From Pseudomonas graminis (lineage in GTDB: Bacteria; Pseudomonadota; Gammaproteobacteria; Pseudomonadales; Pseudomonadaceae): a stretch of 64,000 nt of DNA. Each line of letters opens with the position of its first letter. Within the stretch, counting starts at the first letter, position 1. Of this stretch, positions 34,853 to 44,802 are shown in pieces. The stretch spans positions 124,001 to 188,000 of the forward strand of contig NZ_MDEN01000062.1 in NCBI RefSeq assembly GCF_001705435.1, given 5' to 3'. The notes below the pieces were generated by a model, which was given only the letters and a program-made list of their open reading frames with translations, was not told where the DNA came from and did not search any database. The translations under genes and the position numbers were made by a program.

Positions 34853-36370
34853 ATGTTCATTCAGGTCCCGCAGCCGCTGGCCTACGCCGAAGCGTTGCTG
34901 GAGCAATTCGCCCGGCTCGCCTGCGCCAGCGACGATGCGGCGCTGCTGGGCGGTTTCGCGCTGGGGCTCGCCGATTTGAGCGGGTGCGAGCTGACACAGC
35001 TTTATCTGCTGGACGCGGGTCATACGGGTCTGGGGATGACCGCCGAGTGCCTTGAGGGCAGCTTGCAACCCCGCGAGGGACAAAACCTGCCCGCCGATTA
35101 CAACGATGAGCAGCTGCTGCAGTTTGCGCTGTGCCAAAACCGCGTTGTGTGCCTTGCCGATTTGCCGGGCAGCCTGCATGAAACCAGGTTCCTGCCGACC
35201 AGAGCCGTGCCCTGGCAGTCGCTGCTGTGTGTGCCCATCGTCAGTGATAAGCAGAAGGTGGAAGGCTTGCTCGTCTGCGCGAGCACTCGACACCTCGAGT
35301 TGCACGCTTTTGCCGACTCCCTCGGCCGACTGGGCACGTTCGTGCTGCGCCAATTGCACCTTCTTCAGCGCTTGAAACGCCGTACCGATGACTCACGACC
35401 CGTGCCCGTCAGTGTGCCCAGCATCAGCGCCTATGGATTGATCGGCAAAAGCGCGCCCCTGCGCCAGACCTGTTCGATGATCAGTAAAGTCCTGCACAGC
35501 CCGTATACCGTTTTGCTGTGCGGAGAAACGGGCACGGGCAAGGAGGTGGTGGCACGTGCCATCCACGACCATGGTCCGCGTCGCTCTCAGGCTTTTATTG
35601 TGCAGAACTGCGCGGCACTGCCCGAAAGCCTGCTGGAAAGCGAGCTGTTCGGCTACAGCAAAGGGGCGTTCACCGGTGCCCTGCGTAATCGCGCCGGGCT
35701 GTTCGACGCTGCCAACGGCGGGACCCTGTTGCTCGATGAGGTCGGCGACATGCCATTGTCGCTGCAGGCCAAGCTGCTGCGGGTGCTGCAGGAGGGCGAG
35801 ATACGCCCGCTGGGCTGCAACGATACGCACAAGATAGACGTGCGCATCCTTGCAGCGACCCACCGGGATTTATCGGTCATGGTCAGGGAAGGCACGTTTC
35901 GCGAAGACCTCTACTACCGTCTCTCGCAATTCCCCATCGAGTTGCCCGCCCTGCGTCAGCGCGGCGATGACATCGTCGATCTCGCCCGACATTTTGCCGA
36001 CAAGGCTTGCGCATTTCTGCAACGGGATGCACTGCGCTGGTCGGACGCCGCGCTCGATTATCTTTCTGGCTATGCCTTCCCTGGCAACGTTCGCGAACTC
36101 AAGGGGCTGGTTGAACGCGCCGTTCTGCTGTGTGAAGGCGACGAATTGCTCGCCGAGCATTTCACCCTGCGCGCGCAGGCCGCCCCTGATGATGCCCGCC
36201 TGAATCTGCGCGAACGTCTTGAGCAGGTCGAACGCGGCTTGCTGCTCGATTGCCTGCGTAAAAACGCGGGGAACCAGACCCTGTCCGCCCGCGAGCTTGG
36301 CCTGCCCAGGCGCACGCTGCTGTACCGCCTTGGCCGCCTCAATATCAATCCGGGTGAAGTCAATGCGTAG
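34853..36370 (+). CDS. Sigma54-dependent activator of the T6SS (Sfa/VasH-like)
   Basis: A 505-residue enhancer-binding protein, starting at ATG 34853 (MFIQVPQPLAYAEALL). The N-terminal region (about 20-185) resembles a GAF sensor. The AAA+ domain has GETGTGKEVVARAIH, the sigma54-contact loop GAFTGA inside GYSKGAFTGALRN, and LLLDEVGDMPLSLQAKLL. A Fis-type helix-turn-helix ends the protein (ARELGLPRRTLLYRLGRL). The position between clpV and fha matches Sfa2 of P. aeruginosa H2-T6SS. The palindromes upstream of hcp are candidate binding sites. Confidence 0.95.
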   Translation: MFIQVPQPLAYAEALLEQFARLACASDDAALLGGFALGLADLSGCELTQLYLLDAGHTGLGMTAECLEGSLQPREGQNLPADYNDEQLLQFALCQNRVVCLADLPGSLHETRFLPTRAVPWQSLLCVPIVSDKQKVEGLLVCASTRHLELHAFADSLGRLGTFVLRQLHLLQRLKRRTDDSRPVPVSVPSISAYGLIGKSAPLRQTCSMISKVLHSPYTVLLCGETGTGKEVVARAIHDHGPRRSQAFIVQNCAALPESLLESELFGYSKGAFTGALRNRAGLFDAANGGTLLLDEVGDMPLSLQAKLLRVLQEGEIRPLGCNDTHKIDVRILAATHRDLSVMVREGTFREDLYYRLSQFPIELPALRQRGDDIVDLARHFADKACAFLQRDALRWSDAALDYLSGYAFPGNVRELKGLVERAVLLCEGDELLAEHFTLRAQAAPDDARLNLRERLEQVERGLLLDCLRKNAGNQTLSARELGLPRRTLLYRLGRLNINPGEVNA

Positions 36371-36448
36371 CCCCGAACCATTTCTTTCCCACTTGCTTTC
36401 CCTCGCGCCGACCGTTGGCGCCTGGTGCTCACCCCTGGAGACCCTCTG

Positions 36449-36589
36449 ATGTTTGCTCATCACCGGAACGCTGTTCTGCTCACCCTTGTTCTCCTCTGTG
36501 GCCTCTCGGGTTGCAGCGGGAATTACACGTTCAACGACAACAGCTATCGCCCGCTGGGTGATCCGCAGGCGGCCAACCGCAATTACTGA
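36449..36589 (+). CDS. Small lipoprotein of the T6SS cluster
   Basis: A 46-residue protein. It has a basic start (MFAHHRN), a hydrophobic stretch and a lipobox LSGC (cysteine about residue 22). The mature part is only about 25 residues: SGNYTFNDNSYRPLGDPQAA and a short tail. GGAG lies nine bases before the ATG. It sits between the sigma54 activator and fha genes on the same strand, so it is transcribed with the T6SS. I think similar tiny lipoproteins occur at this place in other Pseudomonas clusters, but its role is unknown to me. Confidence 0.7.
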   Translation: MFAHHRNAVLLTLVLLCGLSGCSGNYTFNDNSYRPLGDPQAANRNY

Positions 36590-36606
36590 CCGCCAGGAGA
36601 ATCACC

Positions 36607-37806
36607 ATGGAACTGGTTTTCGAGATGCTCAGCGCCCGGCAGTTTGTGCCTGCAGAGCAGTGCCAAAAAACCTTCAGGCAGGCGGGCGGCGTGATCGGAC
36701 GGGGCGAGGACTGCGACTGGGTCATTCCTGACCGCAATCGGCACGTGTCCCACCACCACATCCTGATCAGCTACCGCGATGGCCGCTTTTATCTCACCGA
36801 CACCAGCAGCAATGGCGTGCTGAGCGGGGAGAGCAGGACAAGGCTGCCCAAGGGACAGGCCGTGCTCATCGAGCATGGGAGTCTGTATGTGCTGGGCGAT
36901 TTCGAACTGCGTGCCCGGCTCACACGGGACCCGGCCTCATTCGACGGTGACGTGGGTCGTATTTATGCGGCCGGCAGCATCATCCCGGACGACTCGTTTC
37001 TGGACCTCGACCCGCTGAATGCGCTCGATCAGCAGGAGCGCGTCCACTCAAACATCGACGAACTCATTTCGCCAGGTGGCGCCATCAAGGACGGTCAACA
37101 GCGTGCGGACTATGCCCGGGTGGACATGGAAAGCCTGCGCGTGCCAGAGCTGGTCGAAGATCCCGCGGCACAGCCACCACCGGCGCCTGCAGTGAGTGAA
37201 GTCGAGCGCCAGACCGATGACTTCTGGACCCGGTTTGCCGAAGCGCTGGGCATCGAATTCGACGGGCTTGATCAGGATGCCCGGGAAATGCTGGCGCTCA
37301 ATGCCGGCCGTTTGCTCAGACAGTGCATTGGCGGTCTGCAGCAGAACCTGCACACCCGCAGCGAGCTGAAAAACGAGTTGCGCCTGTCCCAGACAACCGT
37401 GCAGGGCGCTCAGCGGAATCCGCTGAAGTCGGCGGTTGATGCTGAAGAAGCACTGTCGGCGTTGTTGCGCCCTGGCAAGCCCGGGCAACTGCCTGCCGAG
37501 CTGGCAATAAACCGGGCATTCCATGACGTGCAGGCGCACCAGGTGGCCTTGCTGGCCGCCAGTCGCGCAGCAGCCCGCGCCACGCTGGAACATTTTTCAC
37601 CCGAGCAACTCGCCCTGCGATTCGAGCGCGATAACCCGCCACTGCTCGTGACCTCCGGCAGTCGCTGGAGAGCCTTCGGCCGCTACCACCAGGCGTTGCG
37701 CCAGGACAATGACTGGAGTGAACGCTTGCTGGCGCGGGACTTCGCCCAGGCCTATGAAGAGCAAATTCGTCTGATTTCCACCCTCCACACAGATCACCAG
37801 GGATGA
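36607..37806 (+). CDS. fha: T6SS FHA-domain protein (Fha/TagH)
   Basis: A 399-residue protein. An N-terminal FHA domain (about 25-95) is clear: GVIGRGEDCDWVIPD, the SHHHILISY phosphothreonine-binding part and TDTSSNGV. A long low-complexity part and a conserved C-terminal TagH domain follow (from about 205, with FWTRFAEALGIEFDGL and LKSAVDAEEALSALL). Fha binds phosphorylated threonines and is the target of the PpkA/PppA pair encoded at the end of this operon. It controls T6SS assembly post-translationally. Confidence 0.94.
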   Translation: MELVFEMLSARQFVPAEQCQKTFRQAGGVIGRGEDCDWVIPDRNRHVSHHHILISYRDGRFYLTDTSSNGVLSGESRTRLPKGQAVLIEHGSLYVLGDFELRARLTRDPASFDGDVGRIYAAGSIIPDDSFLDLDPLNALDQQERVHSNIDELISPGGAIKDGQQRADYARVDMESLRVPELVEDPAAQPPPAPAVSEVERQTDDFWTRFAEALGIEFDGLDQDAREMLALNAGRLLRQCIGGLQQNLHTRSELKNELRLSQTTVQGAQRNPLKSAVDAEEALSALLRPGKPGQLPAELAINRAFHDVQAHQVALLAASRAAARATLEHFSPEQLALRFERDNPPLLVTSGSRWRAFGRYHQALRQDNDWSERLLARDFAQAYEEQIRLISTLHTDHQG

Positions 37807-38318
37807 AGCGCATGTCTCGCCGTTCAACTGTCTTCCTACATACGCTGACTGCGTTGATTGCTCTGCTCATGCTGGCAGGTTGCTCGACGCTGTCGCCGTA
37901 CTCACACCTGACCAAACTCAACCTCAGGCTCATGGCCAGCGATCAGCTGAATCCCGATCTGAACGGCCGGCCGTCACCCGTTGTGGTCCGGCTGTACGAG
38001 CTCGAGCATGCAGTGGCCTTCGAGAACGCTGACTTTTTCAGCCTGTATGAGCGGGCCAAAGAGTCCTTGGCGCCGGACTTGGTCGCCACCGAGGAGCTTG
38101 AGCTGCGCCCGGGCGAAACGGTCGAGCTCAAGCTCAGCGTGCACAAGGGCAGTCGCTACGTCGGTGTTGTGGCGGCGTACCGCGACCTGTCACAAGCGTC
38201 GTGGCGCTCCACGCTTTACCTCGCGCCGCAAGCCGCCACCGACGTCGATCTGACCCTCGATGAAAACGGCATTCGGCCTTCCCATGAAACGCTCGCCGAG
38301 GCGGTTGACCAGCCATGA
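37803..38318 (+). CDS. tssJ: T6SS outer-membrane lipoprotein TssJ
   Basis: A 171-residue lipoprotein. A hydrophobic signal (LTALIALLMLAGC) with lipobox LAGC marks a cysteine near residue 26. The mature part has TssJ features: PSPVVVRLYELEHAVAFENA and FFSLYERA. TssJ anchors the TssL-TssM membrane complex to the outer membrane. The start ATG at 37803 overlaps the fha stop; an ATG at 37812 is an alternative. Its stop overlaps the tssK start. Confidence 0.94.
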   Translation: MKRMSRRSTVFLHTLTALIALLMLAGCSTLSPYSHLTKLNLRLMASDQLNPDLNGRPSPVVVRLYELEHAVAFENADFFSLYERAKESLAPDLVATEELELRPGETVELKLSVHKGSRYVGVVAAYRDLSQASWRSTLYLAPQAATDVDLTLDENGIRPSHETLAEAVDQP

Positions 38319-39646
38319 ATACTCACAAAGTCATCTGGCAGGAGGGCATGCTGCTGCGTCCGCAGCACTTCCAGCACAACGACCGGTACTACGACCACCA
38401 GTTGAAAGTCCGCACTCGCTTGATGGGTGGCTATGCCTGGGGATTCTTGACGCTGGAGATCGACCTGCAGTTTCTCAACATGGGCAAACTGGTCATCAGC
38501 CAGGCGTCGGGCATTCTCCCTGACGGCAGTGTGTTCGAGTTGGGCGGCAACACCCAGTCGTTGGCCCTCGACATACCGCCCAATACCGGCAACACGCCTG
38601 TTTACCTGGCGTTGCCGTTGATCACCGGCAATCACGTGGAGGCGCGGCGTCCGGAGCAGTCCGATGTGCTGGCGCGTTACACCGCGTACGAAGCGCAAGT
38701 CGCCGATTCCAATGCAGGTGATGACGCGGCGTGTCAGGTCAGCTGCGGTCGGCCCGACTTCAGATTGCTGCTGGGCGAACAGCAGAGCGACCACGCGTAC
38801 GTCAAGCTGAAGATCTGCGATGTGCTCGACACCACCCCTGACGGTGTGGTCAGCCTCGCCCCGGATTTCGTTCCGACCTACCTTCAGTCCCATGCCTCCA
38901 GCTATCTGCTGTCGTGCCTGAAGGAAGTCATCAGCATGCTCAGTCACCGGGGCGACAGCATCGCCGAGCGCATCCGCGCCAGCGGCACGGTCGCCGGCGC
39001 CGAAGTGGGCGACTTCATGATGCTTCAGCTGATCAATCGCGCCGAACTGCTGCTGCGTCACTACCTGGGTCTGGAGCACGTGCATCCGGAAGCACTCTAC
39101 CGCGTGTTGCTGACCCTGCTGGGCGATCTGGCGACCTTCTCGAGCGACAGCAAGCGGCCGCGTCTGGACAGTCGCTATCGGCACAGCGATCAAGGGGAAA
39201 GCTTCCGCAAATTGATGGAAGCGCTTCGGCAGATGCTGTCGATGGTGCTGGAGCAGCACGCGATCGAACTGGTGCTGCAGCCGCGTCAATACGGCATCAC
39301 GGTATCGCCGCTGCACGATCGCACGCTGCTGGGTTCGGCCTCCTTTGTGTTGGCGGCGAGTGCCCATTGCGACTCCGAGGAACTGCGCCACCGTCTGCCG
39401 GCGCATTTCAAGGTTGCACCGGTGGAGCGTATCCGCCAGTTGGTGAACCTGCATCTGCCCGGCATCAAGCTCACCCCGTTGCCGGTGGCGCCACGGCAAA
39501 TTGCGTTTCATTCGAACAAAACCTACTTCCTCCTCGAACTCAGCTCCGAAGACCTGGCGCAGCTGGAGCGCTCCGGCGGTTTCGCGTTCCATGTGTCCGG
39601 TGAGTTCGCCGAGCTGGAGCTTAAATTCTGGGCCATCAGGAACTGA
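38315..39646 (+). CDS. tssK: T6SS baseplate protein TssK
   Basis: A 443-residue TssK (VasE), full length. The start KVIWQEGMLLRPQHFQHNDR is a family signature, and ASSYLLSCLKEVISMLSHRG and PGIKLTPLPVAPRQIAFHSN are later conserved blocks. TssK trimers link the baseplate to the membrane complex through TssL and TssM. The ATG at 38315 overlaps the tssJ stop (ATGA). Confidence 0.97.
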   Translation: MNTHKVIWQEGMLLRPQHFQHNDRYYDHQLKVRTRLMGGYAWGFLTLEIDLQFLNMGKLVISQASGILPDGSVFELGGNTQSLALDIPPNTGNTPVYLALPLITGNHVEARRPEQSDVLARYTAYEAQVADSNAGDDAACQVSCGRPDFRLLLGEQQSDHAYVKLKICDVLDTTPDGVVSLAPDFVPTYLQSHASSYLLSCLKEVISMLSHRGDSIAERIRASGTVAGAEVGDFMMLQLINRAELLLRHYLGLEHVHPEALYRVLLTLLGDLATFSSDSKRPRLDSRYRHSDQGESFRKLMEALRQMLSMVLEQHAIELVLQPRQYGITVSPLHDRTLLGSASFVLAASAHCDSEELRHRLPAHFKVAPVERIRQLVNLHLPGIKLTPLPVAPRQIAFHSNKTYFLLELSSEDLAQLERSGGFAFHVSGEFAELELKFWAIRN

Positions 39647-39651
39647 CCGTC

Positions 39652-40533
39652 ATGATCAGGGATAACGATTACCGCCAGGACCACAAAACCGTGCTGGTCA
39701 GCCGAGAGGGGCATGGCCCCGCATCGGCGCCGATCACGGATTCCACGCCGCCGCCGCGCTTCGAGCAACTGGAAGAACGCATGATTTACGCCGCGCATCT
39801 GCGCCCGGCGCAGACGTTCAATGTCGGCATGAACCCGCTCGTGGCCGCTGCATCGGAGCTGTTGTCCGAGGTGGTACGGCTCAAGCGCGGGGACCTCCCG
39901 CAAGACATGGGAGCGCTCCATGAGCATCTGACCCGCGTGATGAAGTCGTTTGAAGCGCGCGCGCTGCACAACGGCGCCGAGACCAGTCAGGTCGCGGGTG
40001 CCCGTTATGTGCTCTGTACTGCGCTGGATGAGGCCGTGGTCACGAGTGGCTGGGGCAACGAAAGCGAGTGGTCGCAGATGAGCCTGCTGAGCAGGTTTCA
40101 CCAGGAAACCTTCGGCGGCGAAAAATTCTTCCAGTTGCTGGATCGACTCTCGAAGAACCCGGTGAAGCATCTGCCGATGCTGGAGCTGATGTACCTCTGC
40201 CTGTCGTTGGGCTTCGAGGGCCGCTACCGGGTGCAGACCCGTGGCGTGCAGGAACTCGAGAACATCCGCGACGCGGTCTACCGGCAAATTCGCCAGCTGC
40301 GCGGTGATGCGCCTCGCGAGCTATCGCCCCATTGGGAAGGCCTGAGCAACCAGCGCCGCGACCTGGTGCGCATCGTGCCCAGCGGGATGGTCGTGGGCTT
40401 CACCCTGGTCTGTCTGATTGTGATGTATTCGGGCTTTGCCTGGGTGCTGGGCGAGCACCGGAACGCCGTCCTGCAACCTTATCAGCCGTTTGATCAGCCT
40501 GCCGTTCAGCCGCAATCGCAGCCGCAGCCGTAA
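39652..40533 (+). CDS. tssL: T6SS inner-membrane protein TssL (DotU)
   Basis: A 293-residue TssL. The cytoplasmic DotU domain covers about 60-240, with NPLVAAASELLSEVVRL, then RYVLCTALDEAVVTSGWG, the WSQMSLLSRFHQETFGGEKF segment and LYLCLSLGFEGRY-like MYLCLSLGFEGRYRV. One membrane segment lies close to the C-terminus (VGFTLVCLIVMYSGFAWVLG). The tail is short and proline/glutamine-rich, so no OmpA-like peptidoglycan domain is attached. It anchors the baseplate at the membrane complex. Confidence 0.96.
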   Translation: MIRDNDYRQDHKTVLVSREGHGPASAPITDSTPPPRFEQLEERMIYAAHLRPAQTFNVGMNPLVAAASELLSEVVRLKRGDLPQDMGALHEHLTRVMKSFEARALHNGAETSQVAGARYVLCTALDEAVVTSGWGNESEWSQMSLLSRFHQETFGGEKFFQLLDRLSKNPVKHLPMLELMYLCLSLGFEGRYRVQTRGVQELENIRDAVYRQIRQLRGDAPRELSPHWEGLSNQRRDLVRIVPSGMVVGFTLVCLIVMYSGFAWVLGEHRNAVLQPYQPFDQPAVQPQSQPQP

Positions 40534-40546
40534 ACAGAGACGTGTA

Positions 40547-43500
40547 ATGAAAAACCTTTTCAAGAAAACCGGCGCGCTTTTGCGTCAGACGTGGGTGTGG
40601 ACGCTCCTGCTGCTATTGCTCGTGGCGCTCACGGTCTGGTTCGTCGGGCCGGCCCTCGCGGTTGACGATCGAAAGTTCTGGGAGAGTTCAACCTCTCGGC
40701 TGTTGACCATCAGTTCGCTGTGCCTGCTCTGGGGCCTTGCCATGGTCTATGTCAGCTGGCGTGCCGGAGAGCGCAAGAAAGCGGTGGAGGACAGTGAGGA
40801 CGGTCAGGCGCGCATGCTGCGCGACGATCAGATCGACGAGGAGCAGGCTGAACTGACGACGCGTTTCAAGGACGCGCTGAAAACACTGAAGACCTCAGAC
40901 CTGTATCGCGGCCGCAGTGATCACTGGCGCACCGAGCTGCCGTGGTACTTGCTGATCGGCCCCGAGGGAGCCGGCAAGACCAGCCTGCTGGACTTTTCAG
41001 GGCTCGAGTTTCCGCTCGACAAGGCCGAGTGCACACTCGCCCGTGACCCTCGAGGCACTCGCCACTGTGACTGGTATTTTGCGAACAATGCCGTGCTCGT
41101 CGACACCGCTGGCCGTTACCTGACCCAACCCGGCACTGACATCGACCGCAGCGCCTGGTGCACGCTGCTTGACCTGCTGCGCCGATATCGCCGCAACCGC
41201 CCTCTGAACGGCGTACTCGTCACACTCCCTGTCGACACGCTGCTCCACGACAGCGACCCTGAACTCGAAATCCTCGCACGGCAGGTGCGTACGCGTTTGC
41301 AGGAGGTGCATCAGAAGCTGCACGCCGAGGTGCCGGTCTACCTCGTGCTGAGCAAGGCCGACAGTCTTCCGGGGTTCGACGCGTTTTTCGATCAATTGAC
41401 CCGCGAGGAAAGTGATCAGGTCCTCGGTACGACCTTCCGAAAAGGGCAGAGCGGCACTGACGCCGAGGTGTTGCGCGATGAATTCGGCGAACTGCTGGTT
41501 CGGCTCAACAGTCAGGTGATCACCCGCATCCATCAAGAGCGCGATCCCTCGCGCCGTGGCGGCATTCTCGACTTCCCCCATCAACTCAGTCGAATCGGCG
41601 AGCGCGTGTGCGTGTTTGTGGAACTGGCCTTCACTGGCAATCGCTATCAGTCAGCCAGCCAGTTGCGGGGCTTCTACCTCACCAGCGCGCCCGGCTTTGA
41701 GCAGGACATGCACGCGCCTGCGGTCGGCAGGGGTGTGAGTCCGGGGATCAGCACGGGATCGCTGCCGACTCTGGGCAGCAGGCGCTCGCGTTTCATCAAC
41801 CATCTGCTCAGCAGGGTGATCTTCCCGGAGGCGGACCTTGCCGGCCTGGACACCCGCGAGCGCAGCCGTATCCATTGGGCCCAGCGTGCACTATATGCAG
41901 GGGCGCTGGCGTCACTCGCGCTGTTTGGCAGCCTCTGGGCCGTGAGTTTTTCCAGCAACTATGAACGGCTCGACAGTGTGAGTGCCCTGGCTCGAACCTG
42001 GGCCGAACAGCGGTCGGCGCACACGGTCCAGGCTGACCTTGTCGCAGTGCTCAAAGTGCTGGACACCCGTTACGCGGCGACCCAGGTTTTCCCAGGCAAA
42101 GGGGACGTCGGTTACCAGGCGCGTGGCGGCCTTTATCAAGGCGAAGCGGTCAATCCGGTTGTGGAAGGCGCTTACGAGCGCGAGCTGGAGCGTCTGCTCC
42201 TGCCTCAGGTGGCGATGATGCTGGAGGGGCAGATTGCCGCCAACCTTGAGAATCGTGAGGGTCTGCTCAAAAGCCTGCGTGCCTATTTGATGCTCGGCAT
42301 GAAAGACCGGCGTGATGCGACGTGGCTCAGGGAGCGGGTCGCCGCTGACGGGTCCGAGCTGTACCCCGGCAATGTCGCGGTGCAAGACGGTCTGAACAGC
42401 CACTTCGATCGGTTGCTGAAGCTGCCTTTCGTCCATGCCCTCAATGATCAACGCGTATCGCAGGCACGGCAGGTCCTGCGCGGAGAGTCCCTGGCGAACG
42501 TTGTCTACCGGATCCTGCGCGAGCAGGCCGGTACCTTGCCGGATTACAGTTTCGACCAGCACCTCGGGCCGCAGGCGGCGCTGTTCGTCGGCGCCGATTA
42601 TGTGATTCCGGGGTTCTACACCCGACAGGGCTACGAGCAGTACTTTTCGGTGCACGGCTCCCGGGTGGTGGCCGATATCCTGCGGGACAACTGGGTGCTG
42701 GGTGAAGGCGCCGGCCTCAGTGGCATGGACATGCGGCGTCTGATGGTGGAGCTCGAACAGCTCTATTTCCGCGATTACGCCGATTACTGGGGCGAAGCGG
42801 TCAGCGCGGTCGAGCTGCCCGGACCCTACGATTTCGCCGACAGTGCCGAGCAACTGGCGGGCCTGACGTCGGCCCATTCGCCAGTGATCAACCTGCTCAG
42901 GGAGGTCCGCGAAAACACACGCTTCACCCCGGTTGCCGAGGCCCTGACAAACGCCATCGATGTTGCCACGCAGGTGGCGGACAAAGGGGGCAAAGCCGGC
43001 AAACTGGCGGTGGCTGCGTCCAGCAAGGCTTCTGAAACTTTGAGTGCCTCCGTCCCGGATACCGCGCGCAAATCCCTGCAAACGCGCTTTGATCCGTTGC
43101 ACCGCTTGCTCGACGACAAGGACGGGCCGACGGCTGATCTGATGCCCGTTCTGGCAGTGCTCAACGAGCTGCAAATGCAGATGGCCAGTCTGGGCAGGGC
43201 CAGCTCGCCGGAGCAGGCGGCATTCGACATGGCCAAGTCACGCATGGGCGGGCAGCGTGATGCGCTGGGCACCTTGCGTGCGGCATCCAGTCGGCTGCCG
43301 CGTCCGGTGGGCGCGTGGTTCAGCACCTTGGCCGAGGACTCATGGCGGCTGGTGCTTCGCGACGCCTATCAACACGTGAACCAGCACTACCAGAGTGAGG
43401 TGTACAGCTTTTACGCCAAGGCGATCAGCAAGCGTTATCCGTTCAACGCCAACAGTGCCAGCGATGTCGCACTCGGTGATTTTCGCGAGTTCTTCAAGGT

Positions 43501-44074
43501 ACAGGGCGTCGCAGACCGCTTCTTCGACGGTTTTCTGCGGCCGTTCGTGAGTGGCGAGAAGGGCAGTTACCGTCTGCGCAGTATCGACGGGCAAAGCCTG
43601 CCGATCTCCCGTGCGTATCTCGATCAGTTGGTCGCGGCCCGGGTCATCCGGCAGGGGTTCTTTGCGGACAACCCGGCCGAGCCACAGCTGCAGTTCAAAC
43701 TTGAGCCCCATACCCTGGACTCTTCTGTCAGCCGTTCCGAATTCAAGCTGGGCGACAAGACCCTCGAATACCGCCATGGCCCGATTGTCCCGGTGTCATT
43801 TCAGTGGCCCACCGATGCCCAGGCCGGTCGAACCAGCCTGGTGCTCGACAGAATGGTGGGCCGCCCATTGGGTATCGAAGAAAGCTCGGGACCGTGGTCA
43901 TTGTTCCGGTTGCTGGATTCGATGCAGCGGGAGGAACTCAGCGGTCGAGACGTCCTGGTATTGAAGGCCGACGTAGGGGGGCTGCGTGCCAGCTACCTGC
44001 TGACGAGCCAGCGCTCGCCAAACCCGTTCGACATGGCCGTGCTGCGCAGCTTCCGCATGCCGGCACAACTCTGA
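40547..44074 (+). CDS. tssM: T6SS inner-membrane protein TssM (IcmF)
   Basis: A 1175-residue TssM starting at ATG 40547 (MKNLFKKTGALLRQTWVWTL). Two N-terminal membrane segments are followed by a cytoplasmic GTPase-like domain with Walker A GPEGAGKTSLLDFSG and VLVDTAGRYLTQP. A third membrane segment (GALASLALFGSLWAVSF) precedes the large periplasmic IcmF domain. The membrane core with TssL and TssJ spans the envelope. The C-terminal end overlaps the pppA start (TGATG). Confidence 0.97.
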   Translation: MKNLFKKTGALLRQTWVWTLLLLLLVALTVWFVGPALAVDDRKFWESSTSRLLTISSLCLLWGLAMVYVSWRAGERKKAVEDSEDGQARMLRDDQIDEEQAELTTRFKDALKTLKTSDLYRGRSDHWRTELPWYLLIGPEGAGKTSLLDFSGLEFPLDKAECTLARDPRGTRHCDWYFANNAVLVDTAGRYLTQPGTDIDRSAWCTLLDLLRRYRRNRPLNGVLVTLPVDTLLHDSDPELEILARQVRTRLQEVHQKLHAEVPVYLVLSKADSLPGFDAFFDQLTREESDQVLGTTFRKGQSGTDAEVLRDEFGELLVRLNSQVITRIHQERDPSRRGGILDFPHQLSRIGERVCVFVELAFTGNRYQSASQLRGFYLTSAPGFEQDMHAPAVGRGVSPGISTGSLPTLGSRRSRFINHLLSRVIFPEADLAGLDTRERSRIHWAQRALYAGALASLALFGSLWAVSFSSNYERLDSVSALARTWAEQRSAHTVQADLVAVLKVLDTRYAATQVFPGKGDVGYQARGGLYQGEAVNPVVEGAYERELERLLLPQVAMMLEGQIAANLENREGLLKSLRAYLMLGMKDRRDATWLRERVAADGSELYPGNVAVQDGLNSHFDRLLKLPFVHALNDQRVSQARQVLRGESLANVVYRILREQAGTLPDYSFDQHLGPQAALFVGADYVIPGFYTRQGYEQYFSVHGSRVVADILRDNWVLGEGAGLSGMDMRRLMVELEQLYFRDYADYWGEAVSAVELPGPYDFADSAEQLAGLTSAHSPVINLLREVRENTRFTPVAEALTNAIDVATQVADKGGKAGKLAVAASSKASETLSASVPDTARKSLQTRFDPLHRLLDDKDGPTADLMPVLAVLNELQMQMASLGRASSPEQAAFDMAKSRMGGQRDALGTLRAASSRLPRPVGAWFSTLAEDSWRLVLRDAYQHVNQHYQSEVYSFYAKAISKRYPFNANSASDVALGDFREFFKVQGVADRFFDGFLRPFVSGEKGSYRLRSIDGQSLPISRAYLDQLVAARVIRQGFFADNPAEPQLQFKLEPHTLDSSVSRSEFKLGDKTLEYRHGPIVPVSFQWPTDAQAGRTSLVLDRMVGRPLGIEESSGPWSLFRLLDSMQREELSGRDVLVLKADVGGLRASYLLTSQRSPNPFDMAVLRSFRMPAQL

Positions 44075-44802
44075 TGGCGGTCGTCGGCCATTGGCGCAGC
44101 GCTGCCCGGACCCACGCCGGCAAGGTCCGGGAACGTAACGAAGATGCGTTTCTGGAGTGTCCCGAGCAGGGGCTGTGGGTGGTCGCCGATGGCATGGGCG
44201 GCCACCAGGGGGGCGACATCGCCAGCCAGATGATCGTCGCCAGTCTGGCGGAGCTGCCGCTGCACGGAAACTTCGATGACAGGCTTATCGGCATCAGACG
44301 GTGCCTGCACTGGCTGAACCGGCGGCTGGGTCAGGAGCTGACCGTTAATGCAGGCCGACAGGACAGCATCATTGGCAGCACGGTGGTCGCACTGCTCATG
44401 GAGGAAAACCGGGCGGCCTGCGTCTGGGCCGGGGACAGCCGCTGCTATTTGTGGCGCGGTCAGCGGCTGTATCAGCTGTCCCGGGACCATTCGCTGCAGC
44501 AGCAACTGATCGATGAACGACAGATGAACGCTCGACAGGCCCGGGCCCACCCTGGCGGGCACGCCTTGACCCGAGCGGTAGGCGCTGCCGAACAACTGAC
44601 ACTTGAGGTGCTGGAGCTTGAGGTGTTTGCCGGCGATGCGTTCTTGCTGTGCAGCGACGGTTTGTATCAGGGCTTGAGCAGCGATGCATTGGGCCACGCG
44701 TTGAGTCTTGCTCTGCCGGCAATGGCACTCAAGCGCCTGTTCGACGACGCGCTGCGGGGTGCCGCCCGAGATAACCTGACGGCTGTGGTGATCCGCGGAT
44801 GA
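44074..44802 (+). CDS. pppA: T6SS PP2C-type phosphatase (PppA/Stp1)
   Basis: A 242-residue PP2C-family Ser/Thr phosphatase. I chose the ATG at 44074, overlapping the tssM stop. Metal-binding motifs are visible: RERNEDAF (about 19-26), VVADGMGGHQGG (about 36-47), and GDSRCYLWR and ARDNLTAVVIRG (C-terminal). PppA reverses PpkA-driven phosphorylation of Fha and so turns the T6SS off. It overlaps ppkA by four bases. Confidence 0.95.
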   Translation: MAVVGHWRSAARTHAGKVRERNEDAFLECPEQGLWVVADGMGGHQGGDIASQMIVASLAELPLHGNFDDRLIGIRRCLHWLNRRLGQELTVNAGRQDSIIGSTVVALLMEENRAACVWAGDSRCYLWRGQRLYQLSRDHSLQQQLIDERQMNARQARAHPGGHALTRAVGAAEQLTLEVLELEVFAGDAFLLCSDGLYQGLSSDALGHALSLALPAMALKRLFDDALRGAARDNLTAVVIRG

